A stretch of DNA of 64,000 nt. It comes from Paralichthys olivaceus (taxonomy: Eukaryota; Chordata; Actinopteri; Pleuronectiformes; Paralichthyidae). The stretch spans positions 18,981,501 through 19,045,500 of the forward strand of contig NC_091100.1 in assembly GCF_024713975.1 (NCBI RefSeq), written 5' to 3'. A program made the translations under genes and the position numbers. Below the pieces are notes generated by a model, which saw nothing but the letters and a program-made list of their open reading frames with translations, was not told where the DNA came from and made no database searches. Within the stretch, counting starts at the first letter, position 1. Each line of letters starts with the position of its first letter. Positions 1 through 25,300 of this stretch are shown in pieces.

Positions 1-131
1 GGATCTTCATGAGAATGGGACAAACAGGTAGACAATTCAAATAAGAAATTCTGCCCTTGGCATGAATGCATAAAAGCAACCAGGGATTAACTTTCAAATT
101 AAATTAGAGATAGAACGCAGGCTCTCCTCAC

Positions 132-14245
<14,114 letters not shown>

Positions 14246-14924
14246 CCTACAAGACACGAACACACAAACACACACTTTACCTGTTTAGGAGGAATGTGCA
14301 ACACACAACCAGACGGCCCCGCCAGCACCTTCAGCTCTGTGCATTACAACTCACATCACGTAGAAACAACGTATACTGCGCATTAACTGTAGCAGATGTT
14401 AATACAAGACAATAACAAGCCAGATACTAGCTAACTGCTAACCTCACAGCTGGGTACTTGAATCTTAATGTAGGTCCATTCAAAGTGTTTGTCTGTGACA
14501 TAACTGTTAGCATAGTTGTTTATTAGCATGTTCCGTTTCTGGCTACGTTAAACCAAGAGGCACGGCTCCACGGTGGACTTCTGTCACCTCCCAGCTGTAT
14601 GAACAAAGAACCTCCGGCTAAAAAACTAGAGACATGAGCCGCTTTCCCACAGGAGGCCCAGGCGGCAAATGTCTCGGCTCATTTAGCTAGCAGGCTAGCT
14701 TAGCATCGCTGTGATGCTCATCTCCCAGCGGACTCACACAGAAAACAGCTGCCAGGCGAGATCCTCCCGGGACAGTGGAGACACGGCGCTGTGCTGCCAG
14801 AGTCGTGTTGCTGCTTAAAACAACCGAGACGAAGTAAATGGAGCGCATCAATAATCACAACACCCTTATCACCCAGCAGCACGGCTAGTTAGCATCACCT
14901 AGAAAGTGCCGCGAAAGGTTTTAC

Positions 14925-15130
14925 CTGGTCACTCCGATGTCGCAGATCTATATTCCTATAGACGGTGGTGCAGTAACGCTGGAGCCGCTAACATTAAACA
15001 ACCGATGACTTCGACCTGTGTGCCTGAACACAAACTTGTGATCTCACTCGATCTGTGTGCGGGCTACTTGGTATGTGACAAGAGATCGCATGCCTTGCAA
15101 TCAAGCCGGGTGATCTGTTTGATCGTGTTC
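14925..15130 (-). promoter_or_regulatory. tnpo2: tnpo2 non-coding first exon and promoter region
   Basis: Reading the minus strand, a good 5' splice site (GACCAG followed by GTAAAACC) lies at 14925/14924. The first coding exon begins just after an acceptor at about 14247, so a non-coding exon ending at 14925 fits. The sequence around 14700-15130 is richer in CpG than its surroundings and has no clear TATA box. The transcription start is not determined. Confidence 0.5.
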
Positions 15131-16073
15131 GGCTTCCGTACTGGAAGGTACGAGTAACTGCAGGGTCGTGATCAACTTTTAATATCCCCATTATTTAATA
15201 TTTCATGAACAGTAATCCGTGTATGCTGAGATGCGACACTATGTTGAACTGTGATAATTAGTTATTGACGCATCACATACATCTTCATGTGCATTGTTTT
15301 GCGTGGTGTTTTGTTTCTGACCACCAGGTGGTATCAGATCCCGGTTGTTGCAGCATCCAGCTACTGTGACTACACAATGATGTGTATGTAGTGATGCAGG
15401 GCGTGGGTACAAGCACATGAACACCAGTGCGACCTTAAAGCACACCATGAATAAAAGCCTGTATATGTTAAGCTTCTTCAGCCCAGATTTGCTGTCACTG
15501 CCTCAAAATGGAACAATACAACTGATCTTTGAATTTTTTAGTAAGTGGAGCAAAATGTCCTTGAAATAAACAATGCATGTCCAACATTATAAACTACACA
15601 GCTAGTGTTGCAGGTTTATTACAGTACTTTGTAAATGTGTTAATCTATGATTTCTACCCCAGCAGAATCACCACAACCATGTGAATCAAAGAATAGTAGG
15701 ACACACTATGTACTCATAGTCACCACCACTTCCTCCATTTCAAAATCCTAGTCGAAACAAGGTTTTGGAAAAGTGGAAGTGTGAGCATGAAATATTGTTT
15801 CAACGTGTGTTTTGTAAGTTGAACAGATGCATTCTTAACACCTCCATAAAGCTTTATTAAACATATATATATATATATCTGTTATGATCACAATAAACCA
15901 CTTTTGTACACACATTCACATTTCTGTATCCATAAATCAAAACACGATGATAGTGAGTTGGATGGGAAGTGTCATTTCATGAATGGTAACTTTGAAAAAC
16001 TGGAGGAATCACAGGGAAAGAGAGGAGCTCTGCCTGAGGGACAGGACAAGATGCACGTTTAAGCAGACTAGGT
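15131..16073. other. Intergenic region between tnpo2 and rln3
   Basis: No gene was recognised. It holds a short TA microsatellite near 15865-15880 and the likely rln3 3' UTR and polyadenylation signal at its right side. Confidence 0.6.
15853..15858 (-). terminator. rln3: Polyadenylation signal AATAAA for rln3
   Basis: TTTATT on the plus strand, read as AATAAA on the minus strand, 216 nt past the rln3 stop codon. Confidence 0.5.
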
Positions 16074-16618
16074 TCAGCACAGAGAACTGATTTCACTTTT
16101 GCTACAGCCCCACTTGCAGCAGGCGTTGGACAGTCCAACCACTACATCCCGTCCTTTCCTGTCTGCACTCCTCAGAGCCTCCAGCACCTCCTCTGAGATC
16201 GGCAAGCGAGCTGAGTGGCTGAATCCAGTAGCCACCGGTGCCACCTCCAGCATTTGATCTTTCCATCCTTTGGACTCTGCAGGATCCTGCTCATTGGTAT
16301 GTTGAGGGATGGGATCTGTGTTCCATGGGTCAAAGGCTTCTTCTCCAATAAGAGCTAATAAAAAAAGGAAAGGTAAATCTTTTCATATTGAATTTAGACT
16401 CTAGGTAAACATGGCACATATAGTCCCTCACACACAGTCTTACCTGAGTCTCCTATGCTTCTCCTCCAGCGAGACCCACCACAGGTAAAGATGACAGCTC
16501 GTATGAACTCTCTTCCACACAGTTTCACCCCGTAGAAAGAGGGATGGCCGTCGTTGGAGCGCACCCTGTCCACGAGAGCCACCAACAAGCCCATGGTCAA
16601 GAGTGCTGCCTTCCACAT
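16074..16618 (-). CDS. rln3: Relaxin-3 preprohormone
   Basis: Secreted two-chain neuropeptide of the insulin/relaxin family; its receptors in vertebrates are RXFP3-type GPCRs. Two exons, 16444-16618 and 16074-16354, encode 151 aa. The signal peptide is MWKAALLTMGLLVALVDRVRS. The B chain contains CGREFIRAVIFTCGGSRW, with the receptor-binding pattern RxxxRxxI. A C-peptide of about 80 residues follows, and the A chain is GLSNACCKWGCSKSEISSLC, with the cysteine pattern CC-x3-C-x8-C. Basic residues flank the C-peptide (RWRRS after B, RKGR before A). The single phase-1 intron inside the C-peptide is typical of the family. An in-frame ATG further upstream (16702) is rejected because it lies at the TATA box. 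Confidence 0.97.
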
Positions 16619-16702
16619 GGTGAGAGTGAAAAGATGCTGGAGGTTTTTCAAAGGCTGGAAATCACTTGAGGTGTTGTGTGGTTTGCGTTTTATTTCAAAC
16701 AA

Positions 16703-16710
16703 CTTATATA
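16703..16710 (-). promoter_or_regulatory. rln3: TATA box of rln3
   Basis: TATATAAG on the minus strand, 85-92 bp before the start codon. This predicts transcription from about 16675 and a short 5' UTR of 55-60 nt. Confidence 0.65.
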
Positions 16711-17149
16711 GGCCTCAGCATCTCAGAGAAGGACCTCAGCTCACCTTTACTACTCGTCATGCTCAGAGATAAGACCCGGAGACCTTTAGGAGCAACAATG
16801 CACATGGAGAAAAATTAAAAGTTCTGATTAAGTAGCGAACGATGCCAGAGGTGTTGTCAGCTGTGCTCTCGGCTATCTAACCGCATGTGACCTTTTAATG
16901 GCCTTTCTGACCTTTACATCCGTTGGACTTGTGCTGTGTGTCACCAGCACTATCTCCCACCTCACTATCTGCTCTACTGGGGGAATGGATGGACGTCACT
17001 ATTCATTCAACCCAAGAAGAGCTGGAGTGATATACAAACACACACAGAGTTGTATCTCCATGATTCCAGAGGACATTGCATTTACTAACATTGATATCTT
17101 TGAGACTTACATTGATTTTGATGGGAGCTTTACTCTTACTCCTTCAAAT

Positions 17150-17420
17150 GCCTAACCCTGAGCCTTACACCAATCCTAACCTTAGCTAACCTAGAGTTAT
17201 TCCTATCCCTAACCATAAAATAAGGTCCAAACTCTTAATTTTACTTAACAGGGCGTCAGAAAGTGAGGACCGGCCAAGATGTCTTCACTTTCCCATGAAG
17301 ACATTTTATAAACTTACATTGATTTCCTGGAGTCTTTCTCAAACTTTTTCTACAGTCACGACTCACTGAACCCTAACCTTAACCTTAACCTTCCCCTTGA
17401 CTTAATCTTTATCTCAACCT
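17150..17420. repeat. Degenerate CTAACC/CCTTAACC-rich repeat
   Basis: Two clusters of imperfect AACCCTAACCTTAACC-like units separated by about 150 bp with no long perfect array. This looks like part of a dispersed fish repeat and not like telomere. Confidence 0.5.
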
Positions 17421-17591
17421 CAACCATAAACATGTCTTCACTTATATAAGCTTCTGCTGAAAAGGGCCCTTTTCCATTTTAGATAATGTGATTTTGTAAA
17501 CAGATTTTAGGTCCCCACAACATTACTAACACACACACAAACACACCCACACAGGCACACACACTCACACACTCACACCCACACACTTGAT

Positions 17592-17726
17592 GATAATTGT
17601 ATAGAGGGTCCAGGTATGAGGGATGATCTCAACATTTTATTTATCTGCCTGACATTCTGTACAATCAAGTCATATTAGAATTGGACATTATGCTCTGACA
17701 ACATTGGTAGCACACACACACACAAA

Positions 17727-17786
<60 letters not shown>

Positions 17787-17943
17787 AACACACACCTAAT
17801 GATACTGCATTGACTCACAAAATAGAATTGTTTAGAGGGGGCAGATATGAGCGATGATCTCAACATTGTATGTATCTGCCTGACAATCTGTACAATCATA
17901 AAAGTCATATTGGAAGTGGACGTTGTGCTCTGACAACATTGAC
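17592..17943. repeat. Imperfect ~120-bp direct duplication flanking a CA microsatellite
   Basis: Copy 1 (17592-17708) and copy 2 (about 17821-17943) share GATGATCTCAACATT, TATCTGCCTGACA, TCTGTACAATCA and GCTCTGACAACATTG, with about 85% identity by eye. A (CA)n tract lies between them. Confidence 0.85.
17711..17782. repeat. (CA)n microsatellite
   Basis: Nearly perfect CA tract interrupted once by AAACAAA. Confidence 0.95.
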
Positions 17944-17949
17944 GGACAG

Positions 17950-18200
17950 GGACGTCCACTAATCACAGAACGGTACTTTTAATGACGTCGCGACCACCTC
18001 CCAGGTCAGCCAATCAGCATTTAGTGTAGGGAGGGGCGATAACGGGAGGGTAGCAACAGTTGCCCGGGTGAAGGCGAGGCGCCATAGTCACGGTAGTCCT
18101 GGCGACAAGAACCAAGCAACGGGAGTCAACAACAACAACCAAAATCTAAGGAAAAAAAACTTTTACGACTAAAAGGGACACTACTGGGATAAACCAGAGG
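17950..18200 (+). promoter_or_regulatory. rfx1: rfx1 promoter and non-coding first exon region
   Basis: GC-rich sequence about 1.2 kb before the coding start, with a CCAAT box (18010-18014) in AGCCAATCAGC and RFX-type half-sites AGCAAC and GTTGCC back to back at 18052-18064. The coding exon at 19323 is preceded by an acceptor (ATCCACAG at about 19296), so at least one upstream non-coding exon is required. A candidate donor is CCAGAG/GTGACG at about 18199. The start of transcription is not resolved. Confidence 0.45.
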
Positions 18201-19316
18201 TGACGAAGTAAAATATATCACTGTTATTATGTCGTGTTCTGTCCATTTGGATCCGTGTGCTTGTTTGTACAGTCGTCAGCGGTAACGTGAAATCGCTCGA
18301 GACACGGTGATGAAAGTGGTTGCTAGCTTCTCTCTGAACGCAGACCGTTGTTATGGCGATGTCAGATCTTTGATAAGAGCACAAGATGGCGGGTGTGTGT
18401 TGTAGTGGCCAGTCGTACTTTGTTTTGTCACATCTGTCAGAGTGTGTCGTTCAGCTCCATGTGACTGAGATCACAGCGAGACGTGATCGGTGACGTGGTT
18501 ATAGATGTATCGACCGCCCGACATGAGGAGTTAGCATGCAGCTAGCTCGCTCAGACGTCACAAGTCAATGCGAGCTGTTAGCCGGGGGAAGCTATCACTC
18601 TCGTTTTCGCAACTCACTTTTCAAGCCAGCGATCCAGAGAAGCTGAGCGCTGAAAAGCACATGGGGCAGCTCAGTCGACACGAGGGTTAATGAGTTATAC
18701 ATGCGGAGACACGAGTGTGACATGTTTCCGACTGTTTTTGTGACTTTGAAAAAGTTTTTGATCTGACATTGAAGTCGACAAGCCACCCCAGTGGACACGG
18801 TGTGGCGAATGATCATATGATTGTGTTGTTTGCCGTGTTGGTTCACGCAGGAGTGGCTTGTCCTACAGTGGGATGGCCCGTCAAATCCTGTCTGACAGTG
18901 GGCCTCACAACTGATGACTTTATTTCCAGATGGAAACGTGGGGCATTCCATTGTAGAATATTTCTAGTTATTATGTTAAGTGTGGCATCTCAAGACCACA
19001 GTGAATTAACGTTGCTTTTGAATGGTACTACAGTGCTTTATTTTTAACTATGGATCTTAGTTTTGCACTGTTGTTCATATGGGATCAAACAGGAAAGGCT
19101 TTAGACTACTGCTTAATCTCAGACAAAAGCCCCACTTCCTCCTGTGGTGTATGTTTCCTCACACGCAGACACACATAACACATTTGTGTGCACACACTTA
19201 CTCTATCTAGCCAAACCCTAGGTGAAATTATGATAAGCCAACCAAGTGTGTTTGCAGCACTTTCATTAATGAGTTCCATCTCCTTTTATCCACAGAACTA
19301 GTGCCTCAAAGGATTG

Positions 19317-19330
19317 GTTGCCATGGCAAC
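19317..19330. promoter_or_regulatory. rfx1: Perfect RFX X-box palindrome spanning the rfx1 start codon
   Basis: GTTGCCATGGCAAC is a perfect 14-bp inverted repeat made of the two RFX half-sites GTTGCC and GGCAAC with the AT spacer of the classic X-box. The ATG of the spacer and second half is the rfx1 initiation codon (19323-19325). RFX1 is known to repress its own gene in other species, so a role in autoregulation is possible but is inference. Confidence 0.7.
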
Positions 19331-22300
19331 TTCTGGATACTCAGAGGACCTTCAGCCTCAGCCGGCCAACTCAGTAACCATAGCAACACCTGCTGCCACC
19401 ACACCCTCGCCCGCGAAGACGACACACTTCCTGTCCGAGATCCCACCAAACTCTGGAACCACCGCAACAGCTAACCAATCGACCGGCGCCTCAAAAACCA
19501 GACAGGATGTACTTTGTTCTCAAGCGACGCCCACCCAGGCCCAGAGCCAGAAGGCAGTGGTTCTGACCACTCCCACGCAGCACTATGTATCCCCTAACAT
19601 TCAGCACTCTACGGTCCAGAAAAGTAATGGTCAGAGTGGTTCTCCTCAGTACATCATAGTCACGGTCACAGGTGAGAGGCACATGTATGACTGACTCTAT
19701 ATAATTCACATTCTGCAAACACACAATGCTTTCACACATTTTCAAGCTCACATATGCAACCAATGATACACCAAGCAGTCTAAGCAAGGTTCAGTATGTC
19801 CTGCAAGTGTCCTATAAGCTGTAAACAACAGGCTGGTCCCTGGTGGGAGACTGACAGCTTGTCTGGCACAGTGTGTTACATTGTAGTTAGACATCAACGG
19901 CGGAGGGGAGTTGTTTGTAGATATTTGTACAAAAAATCTTGACAAAAATTTGTAATTGGTTTCCAGGACCGATCACCATTTTAAGTGTATTTTTTAAGTC
20001 AGTAAAGATAAATAAAATGATAGTAATATACATTTTTTTTTAAAGATTTAGTTTTTTTTTTCCAGGTTGCACATTTTATGCCCTATTGAATTGAATGCCA
20101 TCTTTCAAATAGTCCCTGGTTAGATGGCTTGAGTGAAGACTCCCTAAATCCTGTATAATTGAGGAACCAGTGATGTAGTTTGCCTGTCTGGTTGAGTGGT
20201 GCATACATTATGAGGACAAAATAAGCTGATGGACTCGGTTGCTAGGCTGCGTAGTCCCTAATGTGGGAGCGTGGACGACTGATGGATGGAATCTGACTTT
20301 TCTTTTACTCTGCTGTTTTTACTGTTCTAGATAGATAGTTGCATAATTAGGTTTTTATCATTATGACAGTATCCAATTTGAATTTGGCTTTTGGTGTTTT
20401 TTAAAATGTATCTTGAAAAAAAATGCTTAGTCAAAAAGAAGACAGTTTAGTCAGGTATTTTGAAATATGGTGTTAATAAGTTGAAGTGAGAGAGAATCAA
20501 CCCCAACTCTGAAGTCTATCTCTATGTTTATTTTAGGGTTGTCTATTCGTAGATCTTTTTGCCAGCTAGTATCATGTAACACTATGCACTCTCACCCAGA
20601 GTGAGAGTCACATGCCCAAGGCTTGGATGACTAAGTTAACTGAACAAATGTGCTCATTTAAAAAAAAAAAGCCCCCCCACATCTGAAGCATGGACTGCAG
20701 TTTACCTCAGTACTGTCTCTCAGTTAACTCAGTAAAACTTCTTGATTAGAGAAGATACAAGGCAGCGTTTGTGCTCTTCTGTTACATGTGTTCACATTTT
20801 TGTTTGCAGGCTGAATAAGATGTACATTAGCATTTCTATCAACCCGGTACATCATATTGTGTTTTACTATACACAAGGTTAACATACTGCAGAAACAGAA
20901 AATGGAACACAACAAATGTGTAACACTCTAAAAGGTACATTATAGTTTTTCTGCTTATCTGGGACTTTATAACGCCAGCAGCATTATGAATGCAGCAGGG
21001 ATTATAAGAAGTTAAGCTTTACCTGTTAAACAGGCAGAAAATATACTTTTCTAATTGAAATATATAGTTGATGGTGCAACAAAGATTTTTTTCATTATCA
21101 GTCAATGTGTCTCAGGTGTTTAATTTCAAACTTAGACATGTAAAAAAGACACATGTCCATCACAATGGCCTATACTATAGATTTTCAGTGTGGTCCTGTC
21201 ACCATAGGCCCTAAAGTGACAGGTTCCCACATCTTTGAAAATGTAAGAGTCCAAATTCAGCAGTTATTTGAGCTGACCTATTATAAAAAATATTAATGGA
21301 ATGTTGTCTGCAAAACTATCCTGATAAAATAAAGGATTAGGCTAGGTACAGTAAATATTATGAGCACTCAAAAGCATTTGTAATATTTATCGGCCCCCTT
21401 TGTGTCCGGAGCATTTCCAGTTCCTGGATTTGATGCTGTAAATGATTGTGCTATATTTTTTGTCTGTTTAATAGTTTTCCAAAAGACCACTGATTAATAT
21501 GTCAATTGTCAATCAACGGATTGATAAATTATTTCTGTGGAAATATGCAGTGGAAGTGAGGCACAAGCGGTTAGAGCCAAAACCATCAGAGAAGAGACTG
21601 ATTCTCATTTTCCCCAAGCTGTCGTAACTTAAACTCATATTGAATTATGGTTTGTGCCGAGTTGTGCTGGCTCTGTTGTGACCCAGGAGTAACTAGAATG
21701 GCAAATACCTCCACCAAGTTCCAACAGTCCCTTTTAATTCAATCAAGATGCACGAAATTTCACACACTCATAGATATCCTGTTTCCTTAATGTGCGAGTT
21801 GTTTCCATCAAAATGCAATAGTTATTCCCTGGAAAAAACCTGGATCCGCCATCTGATCTGGATCCACCCGAAAATTACAAATACAGCATGTCTCCACCAA
21901 GTTTCATGGAAATCACTTCATTTGTTTTTGTGTAATCTTGCTCCCAAACAAACAAACAAACACACAAACAAACAATCAAAGAGACAGGGGCGACATCCTG
22001 ACCCTAAAGTAACTTCAGGTGTGTTGGCAGCAGTTTCCTCAAAGTACAATAAAGAGCAGCACAGTGCAAAACCCTTCAAGCAGAAATGTTTCTCACCTGA
22101 GGGATTTAAAGAAAGTGAATATTACCCTCTCCTCCATCCGCCCACTCTCCTTCCCTCTATCCTCCATCCCTCATGTATCTCTCATTTCCCTCTCATCTGA
22201 TCTGCATGTTTACAAGATGGAGGGATTTCTCTCTCCATCTGGGGAGATTAGCTGTCCAAGGCTGTCCCTCTGCATGCAACATATAAAGATGAAATGAGAG

Positions 22301-25300
22301 TTGGAGAGACACACGCGGTCCCTCCTCACAATCAGTCTCTCCTCTGTCAAGCAAAAAAAAAAAAAAGAAACAGTTGCAGGATGTTCTGTGGCGGCTGTTA
22401 TTACGATTTGGAAGCAGTGTGTCGTGAGTACTGAACTTGTGGTGATGGTGGCTGGATTTTTTTGTATTGCCTTTTATTTGATCATCTGATGAACCTTCTC
22501 TCCCTCACGCTCCGTGTGCCATCTTCAGAGGGTTCTGTTCACTCCAATGACAGTCTGTCGGACTCCAGCCCGCCTGGCCCTGGCGTTCCTACTCAGGTGG
22601 TCCAACCGGTGCAGACCACCGCACAGGTGAGGCCATTGCATATTTACAAATCACATCAGTCATTTGAGAGCATAAGAGCAGGTTATAAACAGAGGGACGG
22701 CTGCAGACAAAGTTTTATTTGACACTCTGACTTTACTCACCAGCAGAGGTCAGTGTTGCAGGCAGTGTCACAAGCAGCCAAGAGAATTCAGACAGGCCAC
22801 ATCAACAACCTGCAGCCGGTGCTCATTAACCAGGAGGTAAAAAGACACACACAAGGCGTTTATGTGTGATCGTGTTAGGGACTAGACGTTAAATGCATTA
22901 TTCATGGTTTGATCAAGTGGTATATTTAACAGCATGTCCAAGATAGGGATGTAGGAGAGAAAGACCTCAAGTCTGCCTGTACCTCTGACACACTTTCACT
23001 CTCTCATGCTGATCCCCCACTCTCTCCACAGTTTATCTGAGCACTGTGTTTGCCTTGCCACAGCCCTGATATTCATCCTTATATTCATCTTTATTGGCAG
23101 ACAGAAACCCTTCTACTTCTTTGCTTCGCTGGTTGTAATCCTATATCTAATACACATCTTTGGAATATCAACTAAGAAATTCGGTCAACAACATGGCTTC
23201 CACTGATATACAGTAATCATGATGGTGAGCTGTTTAACAGGTTTCAGAAATTGCGGTGGCACTGCTCTGCCCTTCCTCTGAACATAAACCCTCTTGACCC
23301 AGTTCTAGAGAACGGTGCACATTCTTCACTACTGTTACCATTTCAAATGATCAAACGAATGCGGAGGAAAACAAACTCCTTGGCGGGCGAGTCATCTCCC
23401 TTATTTGCTGTTTAAATCACTTTAACTGAGCATCTAAGCATCTTTCAGCTCATTATTTTGGTTTTGATTTGCTTCTCTGCTCTGATGTAGTTTCCGCCTA
23501 AGCAGGGACCTGTTTTTTTTAGCAAACATAAAAGCTCAAAATATCCACAAGACACTGCCCTGCCAAGCACAAAACACATGACACATAGAACACAGGGAAA
23601 ATTGGTGACTAGCTACAACATTGTGGAACAATTAGCAGCTAAAGAGCAAGATATTTCCCTGGAGACCAAATACGGAGCCAAAAGAGAGTGAATATTTTCA
23701 GGTCAACATTTTTGCATAAACACAGCCTAAATTGAATGCTAGTGTTTCTCCATGTCTACTGAATGTTAACATAAACAAGCATTCATCATAACCATGAATA
23801 AAATGTGTTTACACCTTGTTGCATTGCCCTGAAAATAAAAAAACCTGAAAGCTGTGAAAGCTGCTTAGTGTCTCCTCTTTTCTTGTTGTCCAGGTGGAGC
23901 ATGTGTACCCTGGCCAGGTGCAGTATGTGGACGGAGCTGGAGATGCAACCTTCACCACATCCACCATGTGAGTAGAAAAGCAAACTGCTCTGGCTGATTT
24001 TTACACATCTCTCAGAAATGTTCTCTGACAACCACGATCAATCAAACACATATTGCAACTTTCCTTGTCATAAAAACTGTTGCGTATTAATGTTTTTCTG
24101 TGCATGTACTTTTCTTTCTTGTCCAGTCGATCAAGCAACTACCCTTTCTCCGACTCGCCCCTCTACTCCCAGACCCCTCCCATCTCCTCTTCCACTTACT
24201 ACGAGGATACGCCCAGCTCTGAATCAGACATCACCGGTGCTGTGACCTCAGTTTCTGTGGCAACAGGAGGAGCCAATAGCGTGGCAGCTGCTGTGGGGGG
24301 AGCGGGCTACATCGTTCAGGGAAGTTATGTGTTAGGAGGGGGAGCAGTAGGTGGAGGAGGAGGAGGAGGAGGAGGAGGAGGACAGAGTTACACTAGCCCT
24401 AACTCTCGTGCCCCACCTGCTACTGTGAGTACTCAAGTTGTAAAATGAAAAACGGATGTAAGCATAATCTATGACAGGAAAATATAAAAAGTCGTGACCC
24501 ACCATCTTTAGGTGCAGTGGCTGTGTGACAACTACGAGGGGGCGGAGGGGGTGAGTTTACCGCGCTGTACCCTTTACTACCACTACCTGCTGCACTGCCA
24601 GGAGCAGAAACTAGAACCTGTTAATGCTGCATCCTTCGGGAAACTCATCAGGTCTGTCTTCATGGGGCTACGTACAAGAAGATTAGGGACCAGGTACACA
24701 CACACACACACACACACATCGGACATGTACATTGGTGTTGATAGACTCATATGTCAGGTGACTGTCCTAACTTTTCCCTGTGTGTGCTTTAGAGGGAATT
24801 CTAAGTACCACTACTACGGCCTGAGGATCAAATCTGGTTCCCCGCTCCTTAGACTGATGGATGAGCAGCAGCACATGGCGATGAGGCAGCAGCCTTTTTC
24901 ACAGAAAAACAGGTATCTTCACATGGACTAGTAATTTTGTGAAACTTTTAATTACCACATTACCTTTGAGATCCTGTAAATATAGTATGAAATCATATTA
25001 GTGCACACCATCACCTAAAATTGCCTCGCCTTGGGTTTATTCCTTTAAATCTGCCTTAGTTAGGCAAAGCAGGCAATTGTCAACGGGCCTTACCCAAGAT
25101 GGGGGCCCTGAAATTCCACACTAGCAATATAAATGAATAATAATACATTCTATTAGCTACTATGCACAGGAGACTGCAATGAAACCATGGTCCCTATCAA
25201 GGCCCGACGCCACTAGCTCTCCAAAAGAGGATTGGTTGAAGAAAATCATTTAAATATCTAAATACATGTGTATGATGTTCCTAAAAGATGAATTCAAACA

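Larger units (their letters stand above)
16720..17949. other. Intergenic region between rln3 and rfx1, rich in simple repeats
   Basis: No gene was seen. It holds an irregular CTAACC-type stretch (17150-17420), CA-rich tracts at 17525-17585 and 17711-17782, and an imperfect duplication (17592-17943). Confidence 0.6.

Noticed and set aside
16616-16702. In-frame ATG upstream of rln3, giving a 28-residue longer N-terminus
   Set aside because: It lies at the TATA box and before the expected transcription start; the shorter start gives a standard signal peptide.
17150-17420. Interstitial telomere repeat (CCCTAA)n
   Set aside because: Units are irregular and interrupted, with CCTTAACC and CCTAACC mixed; no run of perfect hexamers.
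18595-18951. Minus-strand frame of 118 codons near the rfx1 promoter
   Set aside because: No family resemblance, no supporting splice signals; likely chance.
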